Assembly: GCA_016282555.1 (NCBI GenBank)
Contig: JAEEKU010000014.1
Coordinates: forward strand, 1-5,186
DNA length: 5,186 nt
Direction: 5' to 3'
Origin: Methanomassiliicoccaceae archaeon
GTDB lineage: Archaea; Thermoplasmatota; Thermoplasmata; Methanomassiliicoccales; Methanomethylophilaceae
The notes below the pieces were generated by a model, which saw only the letters and a program-made list of their open reading frames with translations, made no database searches and had not been told where the DNA came from. Below, one piece after another: positions 1 to 4,304 of the stretch; positions within the stretch are counted from its first letter, which is position 1, and every line of letters starts with the position of its first letter. The position numbers were made by a program, and so were the translations under genes.

Positions 1-825
1 GTCGTATCCGGAGCCGAGATCGTGGAGAAGCCCGATATAACGTACGACGACATCGGAGGGCTGAAAGAACAGATGGTGGAGCTCCGCGAAGCCGTGGAGG
101 ATCCCCTGCTGAGGCCGGAGCTCTACGCCAAGGTAGGAATAGAGCCTCCGAAGGGAGTTCTTCTGGTGGGCCCGCCGGGAACCGGAAAGACGCTGATGGC
201 CAAAGCCGTCGCCAACGCCACCCGGGCCACCTTCATAAGGCTCGTAGGATCGGAACTCGTCCAGAAATACATCGGAGAGGGAGCCAGGCTGGTCCGCGAG
301 TTATTCGATTTAGCCAAGGAGAAAGCGCCCAGCATCGTGTTCATCGACGAGCTGGACTCCGTCGGAGCGAAGAGGCTGGACTCCGCCACGTCCGGAGACA
401 GGGAAGTGCAGAGAACGCTTATGCAGCTTCTCTCCGAACTGGACGGGTTCACCCCCATGGCGGACGTCAAGATCATCGGCGCCACCAACCGCCCGGACAT
501 TCTGGACGACGCTCTGCTGAGGCCCGGAAGGTTCGACCGCATAATTACCGTCGGGCTTCCCGACGCGGAGGGAAGGGAGCAGATCTTCGCAATCAACCTT
601 TCAAAGATGAGCATCAGCGACGACGTTTCCGTGAAAAAACTTGCGGAGGCCACAGACGGATACTCCGGAGCGGAGATCAAGAACCTTTGCACCGAAGCTG
701 GAATGCTGGCGATCCGCGACAGCAGAGACACCATTCTCGTGAAGGACTTCGAGAACGCCAAGAAGAAAATAGACGAAAACAAGAAAGGAAAGGGACCCGC
801 TCTGCCCGCGAACATGTTCGTGTGA
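1..825 (+). CDS. pan: Proteasome-activating nucleotidase (PAN), partial, N-terminus outside window
   Basis: This is the AAA+ ATPase that caps the archaeal 20S proteasome, unfolds substrates with ATP and threads them into the core in the cytoplasm. The reading frame is open from base 1. A GTG at 22 is not the real start, because the protein reads through it (VVSGAEIVEKPDITYDDIGG) as PAN does before its ATPase domain. The coiled coil and OB domain, roughly 130-150 residues, lie upstream of the window. Counting from the codon at 22, visible motifs are Walker A GPPGTGKT (residues 50-57), pore loop KYIGEG (82-87) with the aromatic-hydrophobic-Gly triad, Walker B FIDE (107-110), sensor-1 N156, arginine fingers R167 and R170 in LLRPGRFDR, and the sensor-2 region GYSGAEIKNLCTEAG. 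The last three residues are Met-Phe-Val, a variant of the HbYX proteasome-docking motif. It converges on the GPN GTPase gene 13 bases away. A related Rpt-like AAA ATPase cannot be fully excluded without the N-terminus. Confidence 0.93.
   Translation, partial: VVSGAEIVEKPDITYDDIGGLKEQMVELREAVEDPLLRPELYAKVGIEPPKGVLLVGPPGTGKTLMAKAVANATRATFIRLVGSELVQKYIGEGARLVRELFDLAKEKAPSIVFIDELDSVGAKRLDSATSGDREVQRTLMQLLSELDGFTPMADVKIIGATNRPDILDDALLRPGRFDRIITVGLPDAEGREQIFAINLSKMSISDDVSVKKLAEATDGYSGAEIKNLCTEAGMLAIRDSRDTILVKDFENAKKKIDENKKGKGPALPANMFV
809..820. repeat. 12-bp perfect palindrome inside the PAN C-terminal codons
   Basis: CGAACATGTTCG is identical to its own reverse complement. It covers the last codons of the PAN gene (Asn-Met-Phe) and ends five bases before the end of the TGA stop. 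It has no loop, so it is a DNA palindrome more than an RNA hairpin. No T-run follows, so it is not a clear terminator. It may be coincidental, since the bases are also fixed by the protein sequence. Confidence 0.4.
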
Positions 826-838
826 GCGGAGAACCCTC

Positions 839-1603
839 TTAATCCCTCATCGTGTCCTCTCCCCCGAAGAATATCAGCTGCGACGCGGCGTAGATATCTT
901 CCAGGCCGGTTTCGTCCTGAGAGGACACGGAGCGTATCTCGCCGAATATTCCGGTATTCTCCATTGCTTTGAACAGTTCCATCCCCACGACGGTCTGCGG
1001 CATGGAATCCGCGTCCAGAAGATCCCCGTAGAGAACGTCGGGTAAGCTGTACCAGTCCAGCATCCTCCTCTCGTCCGCCTCCGAGAGGGTATCGGATTTG
1101 GAGAGCATGTTGATCATGGGGAGCTGGAGCCTGAACTGTACCAGGGCGCCGAGAACCATGGCCGACACGAAGCCGTTCGGAGTTTTGCAGAGAGACGGAT
1201 CGGACAGATAAACGAGCATGGAATCCTCCTTTCCGAAAGCGTCGACGGTTATGTTGGACGATTCCCTGAAAGCGAAAAGCTCCAGCTGTCCGGGGGTATC
1301 GATGAGAACGTAATCCGTATCGTATTCCGAGAAGACCGAGGTCATTTTCTCTATGTTCACGGCCATGAGATCCGCGGCGACGATCTGCGCCCCGTTGGGC
1401 CCGAGGCCGTATTCTCCCATTACATCAGACAGGCTTATCCACTCGCGGATGTCTATATCGGGATCGTACGGAAGGGATTCCGCGCCCGGATCCATGTTCA
1501 CGACGATCGCGTCGACGCCCGCTCCCTCCAGCCACTGCCTGTAGGCTCCTACCAGAGTGCTCTTGCCGCTGCCGGCGGTTCCGACGAAAAACAGGTTCTT
1601 CAT
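839..1603 (-). CDS. GPN-loop GTPase
   Basis: A complete 254-residue P-loop GTPase of the GPN family, which is present in archaea and eukaryotes. Eukaryotic Gpn1-3 act in assembly and nuclear import of RNA polymerase II; the archaeal role is unsettled. Visible motifs are Walker A GTAGSGKST (residues 8-16), NMDPGAE (36-42), the family-defining Gly-Pro-Asn at 68-70 (inside GLGPNGA), the G3 motif DTPGQLELF (102-110) and a G4 motif SKSD (168-171), the SKxD form I recall from other GPN proteins. Length matches the family. The ATG at 1601-1603 is preceded by AGGAG (minus strand, 1615-1619) with an 11-base gap, and Walker A falls right at the N-terminus as expected. The gene is transcribed divergently from the DUF998 gene and convergently with PAN. 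Cytoplasmic, probably a homodimer by analogy with the archaeal structure. Family assignment is firm; the cellular role is inference. Confidence 0.94.
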   Translation of the reverse strand: MKNLFFVGTAGSGKSTLVGAYRQWLEGAGVDAIVVNMDPGAESLPYDPDIDIREWISLSDVMGEYGLGPNGAQIVAADLMAVNIEKMTSVFSEYDTDYVLIDTPGQLELFAFRESSNITVDAFGKEDSMLVYLSDPSLCKTPNGFVSAMVLGALVQFRLQLPMINMLSKSDTLSEADERRMLDWYSLPDVLYGDLLDADSMPQTVVGMELFKAMENTGIFGEIRSVSSQDETGLEDIYAASQLIFFGGEDTMRD

Positions 1604-1614
1604 GGCAAAAACGT

Positions 1615-1619
1615 CTCCT
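1615..1619 (-). promoter_or_regulatory. Ribosome binding site of the GPN GTPase gene
   Basis: The minus strand reads AGGAG 11 bases before the ATG at 1603. The spacing is on the long side but the match is clear. It supports this start codon; other upstream ATGs on the minus strand (near 1629-1643) are out of frame. Confidence 0.55.
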
Positions 1620-1650
1620 GAAACTGCATCATGGGATCGTCATGAATCAA

Positions 1651-1668
1651 AACCAATATAATAATTAA
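1651..1668. promoter_or_regulatory. Shared A/T-rich divergent promoter patch
   Basis: The 81-base spacer between two divergent genes contains one A/T-only stretch (1655-1668). Read on the plus strand, the TATA-like box AATATAAT (1655-1662) is centred about 26 bases before the ATG at 1685, the archaeal TATA-to-start distance. This suggests that the DUF998 transcript begins at or next to its start codon. No Shine-Dalgarno is seen there, which agrees. On the minus strand the same patch reads TTATTATATT, which would place initiation near 1630 and give the GPN gene a short leader containing its AGGAG. Seen: base composition and spacing. Inferred: promoter function. Confidence 0.5.
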
Positions 1669-1684
1669 GAGATGTTCCGGACTT

Positions 1685-2245
1685 ATGACAGAAGTTAAAC
1701 GCAGCGCTAAAGGCCTCGGGGTGCTGGGGCTCGTGGCGGCGATACTGTTTGCTTTCATCTGGATAGTGGCGGCGAACGCCGATCCGCTCTGGATTCTCGG
1801 AGAGAACACGCTGTCCGATATGGGCACCTCCGACGTCGAGCTTACGAAGAACCTGTTCAATTACGGCTGCATGCTCACCGGAATTCTGATATTCGTCTAC
1901 GGAGCCGGCAAAACCGTCGTGAGCGAAAAGGCCGGAGCCGCATCCGGAATTCTCCTCTGCGCGGCATCGGTATTCCTGTTCTGCATCGGAATCTACACCA
2001 ACGACTACTACGTCCACAGCTACTTCGCGGTGGCTTTCTTCGTACTGCTCGGGTTCGCCGTCCTCTGCGGAGGAATCGACGACGGAAAGAACGGAAGGAT
2101 GCTCAACGCGGCGGTTGCCGCATGCGTGCTGTTCTCGTCCCTCGCCGTTCTCGCGGCCATGGATCTGGCTATGGGAGAGGCCGTGGCGGTCGCCATGGGA
2201 CTGATTTGGCTCGCCGCTGACGGAGTCAAATACATACTGAGCTGA
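1685..2245 (+). CDS. DUF998-like six-span membrane protein
   Basis: A 186-residue hydrophobic protein with no recognised enzymatic motif. Predicted membrane spans by eye lie near residues 11-31, 58-75, 84-104, 111-130, 140-160 and 164-178. A charged N-terminus (Lys5, Arg6, Lys9) precedes span 1. The loop motif LSDMG (43-47), followed by LFNYG (57-61), and the later VHSYFAVAFF (110-119) resemble the DUF998 family, whose members carry an 'LSD-x-G' loop and a conserved His near the fourth span; I assign it on that pattern only. The function of DUF998 is unknown. The ATG has no ribosome binding site and sits about 26 bases after a TATA-like box, suggesting a leaderless message. Another small membrane protein gene follows 43 bases downstream on the same strand. 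The cysteines at 62, 92, 100, 128 and 147 show no metal-binding spacing. Confidence 0.8.
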   Translation: MTEVKRSAKGLGVLGLVAAILFAFIWIVAANADPLWILGENTLSDMGTSDVELTKNLFNYGCMLTGILIFVYGAGKTVVSEKAGAASGILLCAASVFLFCIGIYTNDYYVHSYFAVAFFVLLGFAVLCGGIDDGKNGRMLNAAVAACVLFSSLAVLAAMDLAMGEAVAVAMGLIWLAADGVKYILS

Positions 2246-2249
2246 GATA

Positions 2250-2260
2250 ACTTTAATAAC
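2250..2260 (+). promoter_or_regulatory. Possible TATA box of the 122-residue membrane protein gene
   Basis: The 43-base spacer contains ACTTTAATAAC. A start 26 bases downstream would fall near 2282, giving a leader of only about 7 bases. This suggests that the second membrane gene can be transcribed on its own as well as by read-through from the DUF998 gene. The match is modest. Confidence 0.3.
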
Positions 2261-2276
2261 CGCATAAAGATAGTAC

Positions 2277-2283
2277 GGAAGGT
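2277..2283 (+). promoter_or_regulatory. Ribosome binding site of the 122-residue membrane protein gene
   Basis: GGAAGGT lies five bases before the ATG at 2289. It fixes the start and contrasts with the upstream gene, which lacks such a site. This would fit translation of the second gene from a longer, possibly co-transcribed message. Confidence 0.5.
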
Positions 2284-2288
2284 ATAAT

Positions 2289-2657
2289 ATGTCCATAGCT
2301 CCCAAGAAAATGACCATCGGCCTGGGGCTCGGGCTCCTCGGCGGCATTCTGTCTATGGCAGCCCTTGCATATTCATGGAACGATACTCTTCAGATCGCGA
2401 CAACCGTGGGGATCAATCTCCTTATGGCTACCATGTTCTTTGCAACCGCCGGAGCGTTCTCCAGGACCGCCCCCATAGCCGGAAAGACCGTAACCGTCAT
2501 AGCCGCAGTCTGCGTCGGAGCGGTCATTCTGTCGATCGCTTTCGGAAGCACGCTCATCTGGCTTCAGATCGTCCTCCTCATAATCGGAGCGGCCAACATA
2601 GCCATCGCGGCCTGCCCCGAGGTTATCAGGTTCTCCGATTCCCGCGTAACCGCATGA
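2289..2657 (+). CDS. Small four-span membrane protein, unknown function
   Basis: I do not recognise this 122-residue protein. It is almost entirely hydrophobic, with four likely membrane spans near residues 9-28 (Gly-rich: GLGLGLLGG), 37-57, 65-85 and 88-108. Connecting loops are short: around SWNDTLQ (29-35), SRTAPIAGK (58-66) and GS (86-87). The tail from about 110 is polar and carries several charges, ending in Thr-Ala after PEVIRFSDSRV. The N-terminus has Lys6 and Lys7, favouring a cytoplasmic N-terminus by the positive-inside rule. No catalytic motif, signal-peptide cleavage site or paired-cysteine motif is visible. It follows the DUF998-like gene on the same strand, so the two may work in the same membrane process; that is inference from position only. 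Coding is supported by the ribosome binding site, a terminator just after the stop, and codon usage like its neighbours. Confidence 0.75.
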   Translation: MSIAPKKMTIGLGLGLLGGILSMAALAYSWNDTLQIATTVGINLLMATMFFATAGAFSRTAPIAGKTVTVIAAVCVGAVILSIAFGSTLIWLQIVLLIIGAANIAIAACPEVIRFSDSRVTA

Positions 2658-2663
2658 AACACA

Positions 2664-2688
2664 GCCCGCAAGGGCCTTTTTCCCTTTT
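2664..2688 (+). terminator. Mini-hairpin with GCAA loop followed by T-runs
   Basis: Six bases after the TGA stop, GCCC (2664-2667) and GGGC (2672-2675) pair around a GCAA loop, a GNRA-type tetraloop. T-runs follow at 2677-2681 and 2685-2688. Archaeal termination relies mainly on T-rich stretches, so the T-runs may be the active part and the stem an accessory. It would end the transcript of the membrane-protein pair. Confidence 0.6.
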
Positions 2689-2700
2689 ATTCCCGATCTT

Positions 2701-2756
2701 CCGGTTTCAGTAAAGCGGAACCACGGTTTCCGGCGCAAACCACCGCTGAAAAACGG
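2701..2756 (+). other. Extended imperfect hairpin upstream of ribK
   Basis: Four nested complementary segments fold this stretch into one long arm: CCG (2701-2703) with CGG (2754-2756), TTTCA (2705-2709) with TGAAA (2747-2751), GCGG (2715-2718) with CCGC (2743-2746), and GGTTT (2725-2729) with AAACC (2737-2741). The apical loop is CCGGCGC. Unpaired bases are mostly on the 5' side (1, 5 and 6 bases against 2, 0 and 1). It ends nine bases before the ATG at 2766. It could be a leader structure of ribK, a small RNA or a chance fold. I see no match to a known riboswitch class. Confidence 0.35.
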
Positions 2757-2765
2757 CATAACGAC

Positions 2766-3458
2766 ATGTTCTTATCTGGATCAGACATATGCCGCAGCAT
2801 GAGCAAGTATTCGTCCTCACTCAGGGAACTGGCGCTCCTAGGGGCGATCGACGACTACATCTCCATATCCTCCCGCGAGCTCGGCGACGCTCTGGAAATG
2901 AGCCAGCAGACCGCGTCCAAGAAAATTCTGGAACTTCTCGAGGAGAAGCTGATAACGAGGGATCTGGGTGCCAGGAAGCAGCGCATAAAGATAACTTCCA
3001 AGGGCATAGAGGATATGAAAAAGGAATACAACCAGTACCGCAAAATCTTCGAGATGACCGATATAGTGACCCTCCACGGCTCCGTCTCCTCCGGCATGGG
3101 GGAGGGGGGATACTACATCTGCCAGAACGGATACATGAAGCAGTTCGAATCGGAATTAGGATTCGCGCCGTTCCAGGGAACCCTGAACATTCAGATAGAT
3201 CAGGAGGACGTCGGAAGGCTGGATCTCATCCGCAGCATGGAGGGGCACCTGATAAAAGGATTCTCGTCCAACGGGAGAAGCTTCGGCAACGTCATCGCCT
3301 ACAAAGCGAAGATCCGCAACATCGACTGCGCCATTGTGATTCCGGAGAGATCGCATTACATGGACACGGTGGAAGTGATCTGCCAGTACCACCTCAGGCG
3401 CACGCTGAGCCTCGAGGACGGAGACAGAATCGAGCTGAAAGCGATCTGTAGCGAATGA
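2766..3458 (+). CDS. ribK: CTP-dependent riboflavin kinase with N-terminal winged-helix domain (RibK/RbkR type)
   Basis: Converts riboflavin to FMN using CTP, the archaeal route that replaces the bacterial ATP-dependent kinase. The 230-residue protein has two parts. Residues about 18-90 form a MarR-like winged helix, with the recognition helix around EMSQQTASKKILELLEE (44-60) and a wing near GARKQRIKITSKG (68-80). Residues about 98-228 are the kinase: GSVSSGMGEGGYYI (105-118), GFAPFQGTLNIQID (132-145), and CAIVIPERSHY (188-198) followed by VEVICQYHLRRTL, all strong family matches. The single-domain Methanocaldococcus enzyme lacks the first part. Fused forms include RbkR, a described archaeal enzyme that also regulates riboflavin genes, so a dual role is plausible. 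The start is uncertain: ATG 2766 gives the longest form, while ATG 2799 (Met12) removes 11 non-conserved residues and lies 26 bases after a weak TATA-like sequence. Neither has a clear ribosome binding site. It converges on purQ. Confidence 0.93.
   Translation: MFLSGSDICRSMSKYSSSLRELALLGAIDDYISISSRELGDALEMSQQTASKKILELLEEKLITRDLGARKQRIKITSKGIEDMKKEYNQYRKIFEMTDIVTLHGSVSSGMGEGGYYICQNGYMKQFESELGFAPFQGTLNIQIDQEDVGRLDLIRSMEGHLIKGFSSNGRSFGNVIAYKAKIRNIDCAIVIPERSHYMDTVEVICQYHLRRTLSLEDGDRIELKAICSE
2769..2785 (+). promoter_or_regulatory. Candidate TATA-like box and 11-bp inverted repeat before the alternative ribK start
   Basis: TTCTTATC (2769-2776) is centred 26 bases before the ATG at 2799. It overlaps the inverted repeat TCTG-GAT-CAGA (2775-2785). 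If 2799 is the true start of a leaderless message, the repeat lies between the TATA box and the start, where a repressor such as the protein's own winged helix could act. The repeat is short and the TATA match weak, so this is a hypothesis. If 2766 is the true start, these bases are coding. Confidence 0.25.
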
Positions 3459-3495
3459 AAAAAAAGGGGGAGACCCCCCGGCAAATCATTTTTTT
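3458..3495. terminator. Bidirectional terminator between ribK and purQ
   Basis: GGGGG (3466-3470) and CCCCC (3474-3478) form a strong stem with an AGA loop. An eight-base A-run (3458-3465) lies on the left and a seven-base T-run (3489-3495) on the right. For the plus strand the T-run follows the stem by about ten bases. For the minus strand the A-run becomes eight T directly after the stem, a textbook intrinsic-type terminator for purL-purQ. The right-hand T-run overlaps the last Lys codons of purQ. Confidence 0.8.
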
Positions 3496-4304
3496 GAAAG
3501 ATAATTCATGACGGATTCGAATATTATCCTTCCGTCCCCCTCCTCCGAGGGGAAATTCCTGGTCCAGTCGGCGTGGGTGTATCTGGTCATCGCCCTCTCG
3601 GGATGGGGCATCATACCGAGAACGTTCCCGGCCGGGTTGCAGATTCCGGCGATATCCGACTGAGATCCGTTGGGATTCCACGGATATTCAGCATCGGAGC
3701 CGTCCGGACAGACGTACCTGAACACGATCTGATCGTTGTCCTCCAGCCTGTTTACGAAATCCGGATCCGCGCTCAGCAGCTTCCCCTCGGCATGGGCGGA
3801 GGGGATCGCGAGAAGCTTGCTGGACGGAATCGAAGATGCAAAAACGCACTTTCCGCGGCTGTCGTTCCTCAGAACGGTCGGACGGCATTCGAAACGGCCG
3901 GAGTCGTTGTTGTACAATGCGGCGGAGGGACTTTCGGACATCGTTCCCTCGAAGGCGGGAAGAAGGCCCATCTCGACAAGAATCTGGAATCCGTTGCATA
4001 CTCCGAGAACAGGCTTTCCGGACTCCACGAACCTCTTTATCTCGGAACCGAGGCCGGCTTTTATCCTCGCCCCGAAAATCGCCCCGGCTCTGACGTAATC
4101 GCCGGCCGAGAATCCTCCCGGGACTGCGAGAACATCGTAATCCTCCAGATCCCTGCAAAGTCCCGCGGGGGCCTGCTTTATCAGCTGCTTCAGGTGGACC
4201 TTCTCGGCTCTGGCGCCCACGTCCTCGAAGGCGTAAGCCATCTCGTCCTCGCAGTTGGTTCCCTCTATCCTTATGACGCATACCCTCACATCTTCCGGCT
4301 TCAT
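3486..4304 (-). CDS. purQ: Phosphoribosylformylglycinamidine synthase, glutaminase subunit PurQ
   Basis: The class I glutamine amidotransferase subunit of FGAM synthase, which releases ammonia from glutamine for PurL in step four of de novo purine synthesis (cytoplasm). The 272-residue protein shows the PGGFSAGDYVRAGAI segment (62-76), the nucleophile Cys103 in GVCNGFQIL (101-109), and the His234/Glu236 pair in MMPHPERA (231-238), so the catalytic triad is complete. NPNGSQSDIAGI before the His is also typical. At 272 residues it is longer than bacterial PurQ such as that of Bacillus subtilis (about 227). Extra length lies both before Cys103 and between the Cys and His. The ATG at 4302-4304 overlaps the purL stop (ATGA) and has a near-perfect ribosome binding site seven bases upstream. 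The frame stays open to 4586, but that extension is the purL coding sequence read out of frame. Its transcript ends at the hairpin beyond its 3' end. Confidence 0.96.
   Translation of the reverse strand: MKPEDVRVCVIRIEGTNCEDEMAYAFEDVGARAEKVHLKQLIKQAPAGLCRDLEDYDVLAVPGGFSAGDYVRAGAIFGARIKAGLGSEIKRFVESGKPVLGVCNGFQILVEMGLLPAFEGTMSESPSAALYNNDSGRFECRPTVLRNDSRGKCVFASSIPSSKLLAIPSAHAEGKLLSADPDFVNRLEDNDQIVFRYVCPDGSDAEYPWNPNGSQSDIAGICNPAGNVLGMMPHPERAMTRYTHADWTRNFPSEEGDGRIIFESVMNYLSKK

Noticed and set aside
22..24. GTG as the start of the PAN gene
   Set aside because: The upstream codons to base 1 are open and read as PAN sequence, and the coiled-coil and OB regions are missing, so the gene is truncated by the window.
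123..815. 230-codon open frame antisense to the PAN gene
   Set aside because: The opposite strand encodes an unmistakable AAA+ ATPase; this product is a low-complexity Ser/Ala-rich shadow.
1640..2347. 235-codon minus-strand frame opposite the DUF998-like gene
   Set aside because: The plus-strand product has a clean multi-span membrane pattern, and this frame would run across both the promoter region and the intergenic spacer. Its His/Glu/Arg-rich product has no family features.
2375..2713. 112-codon plus-strand frame overlapping the 122-residue membrane protein
   Set aside because: It has an Arg/His/Ser-rich composition typical of a shifted frame and crosses the terminator. The overlapping frame has the membrane-span pattern and a ribosome binding site.
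2658..2765. A tRNA, small protein gene or CRISPR unit in the spacer before ribK
   Set aside because: There is no cloverleaf or CCA-proximal stem, no open frame with a start signal and no direct repeats. Only the terminator and the imperfect hairpin are visible.
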